64,000 nucleotides of DNA. It comes from Pedobacter ginsenosidimutans. Its GTDB lineage: Bacteria > Bacteroidota > Bacteroidia > Sphingobacteriales > Sphingobacteriaceae. The stretch spans positions 1-64,000 of the forward strand of contig NZ_LMZQ01000009.1 of NCBI RefSeq assembly GCF_001442625.1. The letters are read 5' to 3'. Every line of letters begins with the position of its first letter. Position 1 is the first letter of the stretch. Of this stretch, positions 1 through 7,299 are shown piece after piece. The position numbers and the translations under genes are program-made. The notes beneath the pieces are model-generated. The model had not been told where the DNA came from and did not search any database. It was given only the letters and a program-made list of their open reading frames with translations.

Positions 1-234
1 AAGTTTGAGAAGGGACCGCCAACTACTTCTTTCGAGTTAAACGGTTGGGGTGATGATCTGGTACACGATTACCTGAAAGCGATTACCATTAACAATAGAA
101 TAGGGGTACTTTATAGCAATAAAGACTATGGCTGCGAGTGGGATTACGATTTCAGGAACAAACGTTTTTTAGCTGAAGATAATACCAAATTCGGGGTAAA
201 TATTATCCTTTACGCAATGGGCATAAACAGTTAA
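1..234 (+). CDS. C-terminal part of a DUF4159-like protein (partial)
   Basis: An open frame runs from the first base of the window to a TAA at 232-234, giving the last 77 residues of a longer protein. It reads through GVLYSNKDYGCEWDYD and RFLAEDNTKFGVNIILYA, a tail I associate with DUF4159 proteins of Bacteroidota, which have a glutamine-amidotransferase-like fold and are often exported. The function of that family is not established to my knowledge. The N-terminus lies outside the window, so signal peptide and domain order cannot be judged. The family assignment is from memory of the motif and is moderately sure; the reading frame itself is clear. Confidence 0.6.
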   Translation, partial: KFEKGPPTTSFELNGWGDDLVHDYLKAITINNRIGVLYSNKDYGCEWDYDFRNKRFLAEDNTKFGVNIILYAMGINS

Positions 235-251
235 CAATTTCCAGTTGGCTG

Positions 252-284
252 TTTTTCGTGCTGTCAGATGTTACCACTTGACAG
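252..284. repeat. Dispersed hairpin repeat, copy 1
   Basis: The 31 bases 252-282 match 36672-36702 at all but three positions. The core is GTCAGATG-TTAC-CAxxTGAC. In this copy the inner stem has two mismatches, but CTGTCA (261-266) and TGACAG (279-284) pair perfectly. It sits between the 3' ends of two convergent genes. No T-run follows on either strand, so it is better described as a repeat than as a terminator. Confidence 0.6.
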
Positions 285-294
285 GTTTAGCGCA

Positions 295-540
295 CTACAT
301 CAGGTGATAACGATCATCAAAAATCTGCATTACCGATGCTTTTATCCCAAAAAGTGCCAGTTTTTCGCAAAACTCATTGCTGATATCCTTTGCCGAAACA
401 ATGCGGATTACTTTGTCGCAATCTTCTAGATCGATAGACCATTCTGAAATATCCTGCAACCCTGCAGCAGCCAAAGCAATTAAACCGGTATCGCTGCCCG
501 ATTCGATAATGGTAGAGATGATGGTGATGTATCTGGACAT
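295..540 (-). CDS. Small conserved-looking protein of unknown function (81 aa)
   Basis: The product is 81 residues with no signal peptide and no membrane helix. An N-terminal hydrophobic strand (YITIISTII) is followed by an alanine/leucine-rich helix, then VIRIVSAKDI, a helix, and GIKASVMQIFDD. The beta-alpha-beta-beta-alpha-beta alternation would suit a small ferredoxin-like or ACT-like fold, but that is inference. It is convergent with the DUF4159-like gene and divergent from the TetR gene, with 115 bp to the latter. I do not recognise a named family. The frame has sensible composition and no competing ORF, which is why I accept it. Confidence 0.55.
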   Translation of the reverse strand: MSRYITIISTIIESGSDTGLIALAAAGLQDISEWSIDLEDCDKVIRIVSAKDISNEFCEKLALFGIKASVMQIFDDRYHLM

Positions 541-619
541 ATATTAGGAATAATTAATGGATTTTCAAGACCAATCCATAGCTGAAACTGATCTTTTGTC
601 AATGCAAACGTAAGAATAA

Positions 620-651
620 TTTGTAAACAAACCAAACGTTCGGTATCTTTG
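620..651 (+). promoter_or_regulatory. Promoter of the tetR-SMR operon with embedded palindromic operator
   Basis: TTTG at 620-623 and TATCTTTG at 644-651 match the Bacteroidota -33 and -7 elements with a 20-nt spacer. Inside lies ACCAAACGTTCGGT (631-644), a 12/14 palindrome centred on ACGT, a typical arrangement for autorepression by a TetR protein. The ATG begins only 5 nt after the -7 element, so the mRNA may be leaderless or nearly so. Confidence 0.65.
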
Positions 652-655
652 TGGT

Positions 656-1201
656 ATGGAAAATCCCTATAAAAGAAAAAAAGAGCCTGAAGTAAGCAAA
701 CAACTTATTTTAGCAGCAGCTGCAGAAATCGGCGCATTAGATTGGCATCGTGTTACTTTTCAGGCCATTGCCGATAAAACGGGTTTGAGCAAGGGGGGCA
801 TTATCCACCATTTCCGTAACAAAGAAGATCTGTTAAAAGAATTGATGAACCAAAGTTTGGCTGAGCTTACCGAGTGGATTGTAGAAGAAAAAAAGTCATC
901 GGGTAAGGAGGTGGGAAGTTTGGCTTACCTGCGCTTTATTATTAATAAAAGTAACGACCTGTTTTATAGAAGGACGATGAAAATTATCACTCAGGTTATT
1001 CTCATCAATGCAGAGTACCGTAAAGGCTGGGATGAATGGTTTAGTACCCATATTGGTAATGGCGATGATGGCGGGCAAGGTATAAAACACCTGATTGTGA
1101 TGCTTGTTGCTGATGGATTATGGTATTCGGATAATCTGGGTGTTTATGATATCAGTGACAAGAAAAAACAACAGATTTTAGAAACACTCATTAAACTTTA
1201 A
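656..1201 (+). CDS. TetR/AcrR family transcriptional regulator
   Basis: The protein is 181 residues. An N-terminal helix-turn-helix covers about residues 15-60 (ILAAAAEIG, FQAIADKTGLSKGGIIHHFRNKEDLL), the classic TetR signature with the G-x-x-x-x-x-F recognition region. The C-terminal helical part is the ligand/dimer domain; its ligand cannot be read from sequence. The stop codon is 2 nt before the SMR efflux gene, so the two are cotranscribed. The palindrome overlapping the promoter makes autoregulation of the pair likely. In characterised TetR-efflux pairs the regulator is released by a substrate of the pump; that is by analogy here. Confidence 0.9.
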   Translation: MENPYKRKKEPEVSKQLILAAAAEIGALDWHRVTFQAIADKTGLSKGGIIHHFRNKEDLLKELMNQSLAELTEWIVEEKKSSGKEVGSLAYLRFIINKSNDLFYRRTMKIITQVILINAEYRKGWDEWFSTHIGNGDDGGQGIKHLIVMLVADGLWYSDNLGVYDISDKKKQQILETLIKL

Positions 1202-1203
1202 GT

Positions 1204-1533
1204 ATGAAATATCTTTTTCTTGCGCTGGCCATTATCTCAGAGGTAGTTGGTTCGAGCTTTTTAAATGCGAGCAATCAGTTTACCAAACTCATTCCATCAG
1301 CTATAACAGTTGTGGCCTATTTGCTTTGTTTTTACTTTTTATCCATTGCCTTAAAATCGATTCCACTCGGCACGGCTTATGCCATTTGGGGAGGTCTGGG
1401 TATTGTATTAACCGCAATAATATCGGTTGTTGTTTTTAAAAATAAGTTAGATATTGGAGCCATTATTGGTATTAGTCTTATTGTTGCGGGGGTAGTGGTG
1501 CTCAATGTTTTTTCCAAATCAACTTCCCATTAA
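1204..1533 (+). CDS. SMR-family multidrug efflux transporter (EmrE/SugE type)
   Basis: At 109 residues with four hydrophobic segments, it has the length and layout of small multidrug resistance proteins, which export cations by proton antiport as dimers in the inner membrane. Glu13 in TM1 (IISEVVGS) corresponds to the essential EmrE Glu14, and GTAYAIWGGLG (56-66) with Trp62 corresponds to the EmrE Trp63 region. It follows the TetR gene by 2 nt. The sequence does not separate a quaternary-ammonium exporter from a guanidinium exporter; the TetR partner mildly favours a drug or quaternary-ammonium role. Confidence 0.88.
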   Translation: MKYLFLALAIISEVVGSSFLNASNQFTKLIPSAITVVAYLLCFYFLSIALKSIPLGTAYAIWGGLGIVLTAIISVVVFKNKLDIGAIIGISLIVAGVVVLNVFSKSTSH

Positions 1534-1551
1534 AATTTAGCGCTAATTTTT

Positions 1552-2139
1552 ATGCAAGAACCTGCTGAAACAACCGTTCATCAAAATAAAACTTTTACCG
1601 ATATCAATTATGGCGGTAAACAGCTGCAAAAGAGAGAGTTTATTAAGTGCGAATTTATAAGGTGCGATTTTTCTAAAAGTGAGCTGAGCCATAACGATTT
1701 TGTTGACTGTGAATTTAGCCATTGTAATTTCTCGCTCACTCAGGTAACAGGTACAGGTTTTAGTAACATTACATTCACAGATTGTAAAATATTGGGTATT
1801 GATTTTTCTACCTGCAATAAATTTATGTTCTCCTTTTCTTTTAAGGGGTGCATTTTGGATTATTCTGTTTTTTATGGTACCAAGCTCAGGAAAACAAATT
1901 TTATTAACTGCTCACTAAAGGAAGTCGATTTTGAATCGGCAGATTTATCTTCAGCTGTTTTTAATAATTGCGACCTCACGGCCACATCTTTTAACAGGAC
2001 AATTCTGGAGAAAACTGATTTCCGCACCGCAAGGAATTTTTCTTTCGACCCTTCGCTGAACACCATCAAAAAAGCCAGATTTTCGTCGAATAACCTTTCG
2101 GGTTTATTGGACCACTTCAAACTGGATATTGAGGATTAG
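1552..2139 (+). CDS. Pentapeptide-repeat protein (Qnr/McbG-like)
   Basis: The 195-residue protein is built of A(D/N)LxX-type five-residue repeats from about residue 28 to 155 (FIKCE FIRCD FSKSE, FVDCE FSHCN, TNFIN CSLKE VDFES ADLSS), many with Cys at the fourth or fifth position. Such repeats fold as a right-handed quadrilateral beta-helix. A non-repeat tail (DPSLNTIKKARFS, then LSGLLDHFKLDI) resembles the C-terminal segment of McbG/Qnr-like proteins that protect DNA gyrase. There is no signal peptide, so it is cytosolic. It starts 18 nt after the efflux gene and probably belongs to the same transcript. A gyrase-protecting role is inference; many pentapeptide proteins have no known function. 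Confidence 0.82.
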   Translation: MQEPAETTVHQNKTFTDINYGGKQLQKREFIKCEFIRCDFSKSELSHNDFVDCEFSHCNFSLTQVTGTGFSNITFTDCKILGIDFSTCNKFMFSFSFKGCILDYSVFYGTKLRKTNFINCSLKEVDFESADLSSAVFNNCDLTATSFNRTILEKTDFRTARNFSFDPSLNTIKKARFSSNNLSGLLDHFKLDIED

Positions 2140-2175
2140 GTAGCTAATTTGAAATCGATAACCCGGCTAACCAAT

Positions 2176-2643
2176 CTACAAAGCATAGGCCGTTTCGGCC
2201 TTTGATTGATTCAGTACCAAAAAGCTCTGGATATTTCCTACATAAGCCAGTGCGCCTATATTATCCCTGAGGAAATTGTTGTAAGAAACCATATCTGGCA
2301 TGGCCACTTTAAGCATAAAATCGAAATGCCCGGTAAGGTGATAACACTCCATCACTTCCGGGTATTTTTCCATTTCGGCCTTAAACGCCCTTACAATATC
2401 TTCTGAATGTATGGTAAGCTGAATGTGAGGAAAGGCTATAAAATGCGACCTCAGTTTATCGATGTCTACAATGGCAACTGTTGATTTGATGTAGCCATTT
2501 GACCGCAGTTTTTTAATGCGGTCTACAATATGGGTCATGCTTTTTCTAAGCTTTCCCGAAACTTCTTTATAGGTTAATAATCCATCACGTTGTAAAAGAT
2601 TTAGGATTTCGATATCAGTCTGATCAACTTTTTGAGGTTGCAT
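2176..2643 (-). CDS. Lrp/AsnC family transcriptional regulator
   Basis: The 155-residue protein has an N-terminal winged HTH (DQTDIEILNLLQRDGLLTYKEVSGKL...VDRIKKLRSNGYIKSTVAIVD, about residues 8-62), then an RAM/AsnC effector domain (about 68-150). Lrp proteins form octamers that bind amino acids and wrap DNA. It is transcribed divergently from serC, with two identical 14-nt sites in the 323 bp between them, so it probably controls itself and serine biosynthesis. The effector cannot be read; serine, leucine or another amino acid is possible. Confidence 0.88.
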   Translation of the reverse strand: MQPQKVDQTDIEILNLLQRDGLLTYKEVSGKLRKSMTHIVDRIKKLRSNGYIKSTVAIVDIDKLRSHFIAFPHIQLTIHSEDIVRAFKAEMEKYPEVMECYHLTGHFDFMLKVAMPDMVSYNNFLRDNIGALAYVGNIQSFLVLNQSKAETAYAL

Positions 2644-2647
2644 GTAA

Positions 2648-2661
2648 ATACTTAGTGTATA
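2648..2661. promoter_or_regulatory. Candidate Lrp-type operator, copy 1
   Basis: ATACTTAGTGTATA contains the dyad ATAC-N5-GTAT. The identical 14-mer recurs at 2749-2762, with centres 101 bp apart (about nine to ten helical turns). This copy lies directly upstream of the lrp-like start codon. Confidence 0.55.
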
Positions 2662-2748
2662 ACTGTTTCTTTTTTGTTCGCTTTTGTGCAGCCTAAAAAT
2701 AGTTAAAATAAGGTATATTTATATAATTTATTGTCGTTTTTTAAAAAC

Positions 2749-2762
2749 ATACTTAGTGTATA
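2749..2762. promoter_or_regulatory. Candidate Lrp-type operator, copy 2
   Basis: This is the second exact copy of ATACTTAGTGTATA, about 205 bp upstream of serC. The rest of the 323-bp spacer (2644-2966) is very AT-rich; I found no convincing -33/-7 pair in it. Confidence 0.55.
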
Positions 2763-2966
2763 TATTACAATAATAGTAAAAATTATGGAGTGCAAATAAA
2801 AATTATATTCTGTCAGCTTATTTTCCTCGTGTACTAAACCAAATTTTTAGGATGTTTAGGGTTTGATAAAAAATAATTTTTACCAAAAAAATAAGTTGTT
2901 GCGGTATAATTTGCTTAACTACTGATCTTTACGCTGTAATTAATTTAACCGAATATTATTTTTCTC

Positions 2967-4064
2967 ATGCATAAAAAACACAATTTCGGTGCCGGCCCAT
3001 GCATATTGCCGTCATCTGTAATGGAACAAGCTGCTCAGGCTGTAATCAATTGGGGAGGGATGGGTTTATCTATTTTAGAAGTTTCTCACCGATCGCCAGA
3101 ATTTGAAGATGTGGTACTTAAAACCCAGCTTTTGGTGCGCGAGTTATTGTCTGTTCCCGATCACTATTCAGTGCTTTTTTTGCAGGGTGGGGCCAGTACA
3201 CAATTTGCTATGGTTCCAATGAATTTTTTGAGTAAAGGAAAAAAAGCCGCTTATCTTGATACCGGTTATTTTGCACAAAAAGCCATTAAAGAGGCCAAAT
3301 TGTTTGGCGAAGTAGCGCTAGTTGCATCTTCGAAAGATAAAGATTATGCTTACATCCCGGTTGATTTTAATAACGATAAGCAAGCTGCGTACCTGCATTG
3401 TACTTCAAATAATACGATTGAGGGGACAGAGATATTCGATTTCTCTACTGCCGGTGCGCCGTTGATATGCGATATGTCATCAGATATTTTTTCCAGAAAA
3501 ATTAACATCACCGATTTTGATCTTATTTATGCAGGTGCCCAAAAGAATATGGGGCCAGCAGGAATGACACTCGTTATTGCTAAAAATGAATTTCTTGATC
3601 AGGCAAAAAAAGAAATCCCATCAATGTTGGATTATCGGGTATTCCGCGATAATATGAGCATGTACAATACACCGCCAGTTTTTTCTATTTATGTGGCCAT
3701 GCTTAATTTATTGTGGCTTAAAGATCAGGGTGGTGTTAACGGAATAGAACAAAAAAATATAGAAAAGGCAAAATTATTATATACCGAAATAGATCGGAAT
3801 CCACTTTTTTACGGTACGGCCGATGTTGGGCATCGCTCTCGAATGAATGTTACTTTTTTAGCCATTAATAAAGAGGTAGAAACCGGGTTTTTAAAATTTG
3901 CAGCAGACCAGGGAATTGTAGGCATAAAAGGCTATAGAACAGTTGGTGGATTTAGGGCTTCACTTTACAATGCGCTTCCATTATCGAGTGTTGAAGTATT
4001 GGTAAGTGCGATGGCCAGTTTTGAAAAAATATACAGCGATAAAACAGTTCTTGAACTCGGATAA
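2967..4064 (+). CDS. serC: Phosphoserine aminotransferase
   Basis: SerC converts 3-phosphohydroxypyruvate and glutamate to phosphoserine and 2-oxoglutarate, the second step of serine synthesis; it also acts in pyridoxal phosphate synthesis in some bacteria. The 365-residue length is typical. It starts with the family signature NFGAGPCILPSSV, has FLQGGASTQF (71-80), and AGAQKNMGPAG (189-199), where Lys193 is the PLP-binding lysine. HRSRMNVTF near the C-terminus is also characteristic. It is cotranscribed with the DUF1015 gene 8 nt downstream. The usual neighbour serA is absent. The divergent Lrp gene is the likely regulator. Confidence 0.95.
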   Translation: MHKKHNFGAGPCILPSSVMEQAAQAVINWGGMGLSILEVSHRSPEFEDVVLKTQLLVRELLSVPDHYSVLFLQGGASTQFAMVPMNFLSKGKKAAYLDTGYFAQKAIKEAKLFGEVALVASSKDKDYAYIPVDFNNDKQAAYLHCTSNNTIEGTEIFDFSTAGAPLICDMSSDIFSRKINITDFDLIYAGAQKNMGPAGMTLVIAKNEFLDQAKKEIPSMLDYRVFRDNMSMYNTPPVFSIYVAMLNLLWLKDQGGVNGIEQKNIEKAKLLYTEIDRNPLFYGTADVGHRSRMNVTFLAINKEVETGFLKFAADQGIVGIKGYRTVGGFRASLYNALPLSSVEVLVSAMASFEKIYSDKTVLELG

Positions 4065-4072
4065 TCCGTTAA

Positions 4073-5197
4073 ATGATGATAAAAATCTCTCCATTAAAGG
4101 CATTACAGCCAGGTAAAGACATCTTTGATCTGATGATTTCTGATCAGGTATACGGTAAGGTGCATAAAAATGAGCAGCTTTCGTTTGAAGACTTGCTTAA
4201 TCTGTTCGGATGTCCTTTGGATGATCGGCCAGCTATTTATGTTTATGAGTTCCGTAGCGAATTTGGTGTAATGAGGGGCATTTGGGCCGCTACCGATCTT
4301 TCTCGAACACCAGTAGATTCAATTAAAAGGCACGAAGAAACGGTATCATCGAAAGTAGAATCGCTTAAAATAGACCGTAAAAATAAGGCAACGCAAAAGT
4401 CACCAATCTTATTGGTCCATAAAAAAGACAAAATCTTAGATACGCTTATTGATTTTGTAGTGCGTACGCGTAAACCTTTGGCAAGCGAATGGTCGCAGAT
4501 GGAACATTTTCTTTATCAGGTATTGGAAGAAGATGTTATTGAAAAATTTGTTGCGGAATTTATGAAACTTGATGCGGCTTACCTTGCCGACGGTCATCAT
4601 CGCCTGGAAGCAGCCTGTTCGTTGCAGAAGAACTCGCCTCAGCAGATCAGTTCGCTATTTGTTTCTGCCGATGTAATTTCGATAGGTGCCTTTCATCGAG
4701 TGGTTTCGGGGGCAGATATTTCTTATTCACTGTTGATGGAAAAACTCAAACAGTATTATTACATCTCAAAAATCCCCAATAACAAAGCTTATAAACCTGA
4801 TCAGAAGAACAGGTTAGGCCTTTGTTTTAAAGGCGAATGGTATCAACTGGATTTAAATAAAGCTTCTATTGCATTGCCAGAAGTGCCAGATACGGTGATT
4901 TTACAAGATAAAATTCTGTCAGCTGCGCTTGGTATCAATAACCCAAAGGAAGACGAAAGATTAACTTGCTTTCCGGATTGCAAATGGTCTCAATTTCTTG
5001 CAGCGCTGGATCACGATGAAACGTCAATTGGTTTTTCTCTTTTTCCGATGACAGCCGATGCATTTATTACCGCTGCAGAAAAGGGTGAGTTTTTGCCACC
5101 CAAATCTACCTGGATAGAACCTAAGATCCCTCAGGGGTTTATGGCGACTAGCACGGTGGCCATAACGGCGAAAGGAGAACCGGTAAGGGTAAATTAA
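4073..5197 (+). CDS. DUF1015 family protein
   Basis: The 374-residue cytosolic protein opens with the DUF1015 pattern (ISPLKALQPGKD...DQVYGKV) and carries the family's most conserved motif, AYLADGHHRLEAA, with His175, His176 and Arg177. A second ATG three bases downstream is an equally good start. It follows serC by 8 nt. In many Bacteroidota this family sits in a serC-serA-DUF1015 operon, which suggests a role tied to serine or phosphoserine metabolism; the biochemical function is not known to me. Family assignment is firm. Confidence 0.85.
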   Translation: MMIKISPLKALQPGKDIFDLMISDQVYGKVHKNEQLSFEDLLNLFGCPLDDRPAIYVYEFRSEFGVMRGIWAATDLSRTPVDSIKRHEETVSSKVESLKIDRKNKATQKSPILLVHKKDKILDTLIDFVVRTRKPLASEWSQMEHFLYQVLEEDVIEKFVAEFMKLDAAYLADGHHRLEAACSLQKNSPQQISSLFVSADVISIGAFHRVVSGADISYSLLMEKLKQYYYISKIPNNKAYKPDQKNRLGLCFKGEWYQLDLNKASIALPEVPDTVILQDKILSAALGINNPKEDERLTCFPDCKWSQFLAALDHDETSIGFSLFPMTADAFITAAEKGEFLPPKSTWIEPKIPQGFMATSTVAITAKGEPVRVN

Positions 5198-5222
5198 TAG
5201 TTAAATCTATAAAACAAACGAT

Positions 5223-5369
5223 ATGTTCGATCTCGATTTAGAAAGCATAGCGCAGATAGGCGCTACCTTTCTGATAATTGCTTTCTTTTTAGTGGCTTTG
5301 TACAAAAAACGTCTTAAAATAAATAAGAAAAAAAACGATGGAGAGCACGATCATCTGCATTGGCTCTAA
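5223..5369 (+). CDS. Small single-pass membrane protein (48 aa)
   Basis: A 48-codon ORF starts 25 nt after the DUF1015 gene. It begins MFDLDLESIAQIG, has one hydrophobic helix (ATFLIIAFFLVALY, about residues 14-27), then a strongly basic stretch (KKRLKINKKK) and a His-rich end (GEHDHLHWL). The positive-inside pattern predicts an N-out, C-in topology. It is too short to be certain by composition alone, but the helix plus basic flank and its place behind an operon make it believable. No family recognised. Confidence 0.5.
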   Translation: MFDLDLESIAQIGATFLIIAFFLVALYKKRLKINKKKNDGEHDHLHWL

Positions 5370-5463
5370 AACAGTTAAATTGAAGATTGTTGTGGTAAAT
5401 CAATTTAGTTTGATACGGAGTAAGTTTTGCAGTTAATTATGCCATAGTGGTTGATTATAGCAA

Positions 5464-5492
5464 TTTGATTATAGTTAAATTTTATACTTTTG
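5464..5492 (+). promoter_or_regulatory. Promoter of the ThuA-like gene
   Basis: TTTG at 5464-5467 and TACTTTTG at 5485-5492 (consensus TAnnTTTG) are separated by 17 nt, slightly short of the usual spacing. The start codon is 36 nt downstream. Confidence 0.5.
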
Positions 5493-5528
5493 GGTTATTG
5501 ATATTTACAATTTAACCCGATATATTTT

Positions 5529-6320
5529 ATGAAAATGCTTTTTAGAGTTTGCATACTTTTTATTTTAATTTGCTCATCTGTACTGGCGAGTGCACAAACC
5601 GTTACTTTAGATTATTTTTTTAATCGCGAAACCCGAAAAAATAAAACTGGAGAGGTAGAGCGTTTTCATTATTTATGGGGCAAAAGCGATTATGGAAATT
5701 TCTTTATTTTGGGAAATATCTTTAAGAAACAAGGCTTTAAGTTAGATTCTCTAGAAACAGCTCCTACTGCAGCCAAGCTAAAAGGAACTGATGTATATCT
5801 AATTGTAGATCCCGATCGACCAAAAGAAAATCCAAAACCAAATTATATACAGGCGGCAGATATTACTGAAATTTCTGCATGGGTAAAACAAGGAGGCATA
5901 TTGGTGATGTTTGCTAACGATAGTGCAAACGTAGAATTACCTCACTTTAATAAACTAGCCAATGTATTTGGTATGCACTTTAGCAATGAAATGCAAAATC
6001 ATGTTATTGATGATAAACATTTTGAAGATGGTGCTATTTCAACGAAAAATAATCCTGTATTTAAAACGGCGCAAAAAATATTTATGAAAGATGTTTGCGC
6101 TATTGAAACCAGGAATGCTGCAAAACCGGTTTTGAAAAATGCGGCTAATGCAACAGTTATTGCTTCAGCTAAGTATGGTAAAGGAACGGTAATTGCCATC
6201 GCCGACCCATGGTTGTATGACGAATATGTTAACGGACGTTTACCAAAAGAAATGGGTTTCGAAAATGATAAAGCAGCTGCTGATGTAGTGGCATGGTTAA
6301 AAAAACTGTCGAAAAAATAA
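5529..6320 (+). CDS. Secreted ThuA/GATase-like protein related to the accessory domain of GH105 enzymes
   Basis: A signal peptide (residues 1-23, cut after ASAQ) precedes a single alpha/beta domain. VTLDYFFNRE, GEVERFHYLW, the helix-strand pattern KGTDVYLIVDPDRPKENPKPNY, and ISAWVKQGGILVMFANDSANVE resemble the glutamine-amidotransferase-like domain that I recall fused to unsaturated rhamnogalacturonyl hydrolases (GH105) in Bacteroidota. Here it is free-standing at 263 aa with no glycosidase attached. GKGTVIAIADPWLYDEYVNG near the end fits DUF4350-type proteins. It probably acts in the periplasm, perhaps binding a carbohydrate; no catalytic residues are evident. It is convergent with the DUF1543 gene. 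Confidence 0.6.
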   Translation: MKMLFRVCILFILICSSVLASAQTVTLDYFFNRETRKNKTGEVERFHYLWGKSDYGNFFILGNIFKKQGFKLDSLETAPTAAKLKGTDVYLIVDPDRPKENPKPNYIQAADITEISAWVKQGGILVMFANDSANVELPHFNKLANVFGMHFSNEMQNHVIDDKHFEDGAISTKNNPVFKTAQKIFMKDVCAIETRNAAKPVLKNAANATVIASAKYGKGTVIAIADPWLYDEYVNGRLPKEMGFENDKAAADVVAWLKKLSKK

Positions 6321-6325
6321 TGCTA

Positions 6326-6895
6326 TTAAAGTTTATCTAGTTTAAGATAACCCAAATGAATTTCATCTTCAGGTAAATCGCCTGAAGATGTTTTTATTTC
6401 GATATGGTATTTTTGTTTCGATTCTTCGCTTAAAATATCTTCAATTTTATAAATATCATCTACATCAATGCCATACTTTTCATCAATATGGGCATTGGCT
6501 CCTTTTATCGAATTGGTTTTAAAGAATACCGTTCTCTTTGCCTCCTGTATAGCCTTGGCCCTTTCATTATGAACAGATAAAACAATATAATGTTGTTCGT
6601 ATAGTTGGTTCGATTGGTAGCCACCAAGGTTAATGAAAAATAGCTTGTCGGTAGAAAGAGCTGTAGAACTATCTCTTAATTTAATGTTGATTTCATAATT
6701 ATCCACCTTAGTCACTTCCCTCCAGCCATCAATATGGATACTGGTTCCTGCTTCGGGCCAAAACGCTCTAATTTCGGGAACAAGCGCCTTAAGCGAGTGG
6801 GCGATGCCGAAGAAATAATCGTGCTGTTCTACATTTCTTTTTGGTGCTTTCGATCCCAATAAAAGCATGTATAATTTTGGTTGCTGTGTATCCAT
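6326..6895 (-). CDS. DUF1543 family protein
   Basis: The 189-residue cytosolic protein matches the DUF1543 pattern as I know it: LYMLLLGSKAPKRNVEQHDYFFGIAHSL (9-36), IRAFWPEAGTSIHIDGWREVTKV (43-65) and LFFINLGGYQSNQLYEQHYIVLSV (84-107). The family often contains a tandem pair of such domains; here the second half is shorter. Function is unknown to me. It ends 5 nt from the convergent ThuA-like gene and appears monocistronic. Confidence 0.75.
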   Translation of the reverse strand: MDTQQPKLYMLLLGSKAPKRNVEQHDYFFGIAHSLKALVPEIRAFWPEAGTSIHIDGWREVTKVDNYEINIKLRDSSTALSTDKLFFINLGGYQSNQLYEQHYIVLSVHNERAKAIQEAKRTVFFKTNSIKGANAHIDEKYGIDVDDIYKIEDILSEESKQKYHIEIKTSSGDLPEDEIHLGYLKLDKL

Positions 6896-7299
6896 ATTTA
6901 ATTGCTTGCCTTTTCTTTAACAGCGTTAATCAGAATTGGTTTGTGATTTTACATCTTCTTTTAACCACAGAGAGCACAAGGAGGAAGGCGCGGAGAACAC
7001 AAAGCTGGTGATTATGCAGCACAAACCTTTCAATATAAACCCGATAGCAGTGGATGCCGATTCTTCATCGGCTGGAACGAATAGCGGGACTACCACACCC
7101 CATGGAATACTGACATTCATTTCCAAAACCTAAAAGCATTACAAACATCATTTATATTGACCCTTATAAAATAAATTATTTCTCAGGATGACAACTAGGA
7201 CTATTATTCCGTATTTCTGTGACAAAAAGCAAAACAATTTCATCTTTTTAAGATTATATGAACTGACGAGTTAAGGGGCACAAATAAATGCAGCGATAA
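6896..7299. other. Gene-free spacer with decayed REP-like repeat
   Basis: No credible gene is present; the short ORFs here are overlapping and low in content. 6964-7010 holds ACCACAGAGAGCACAAGGAG-like purine-rich sequence. 7040-7100 contains a hairpin GCCGAT-tcttc-ATCGGC (7056-7072) flanked by CCCGATAGCAGTGGA and GGAACGAATAGCGGGAC, phrases common in Bacteroidota intergenic repeats. No strong promoter was found before 7300. Confidence 0.5.

Noticed and set aside
6936..7133. Overlapping 65-66 codon ORFs on both strands of the spacer before the FAD oxidoreductase
   Set aside because: They cover a decayed REP-like repeat and have composition typical of noncoding DNA.
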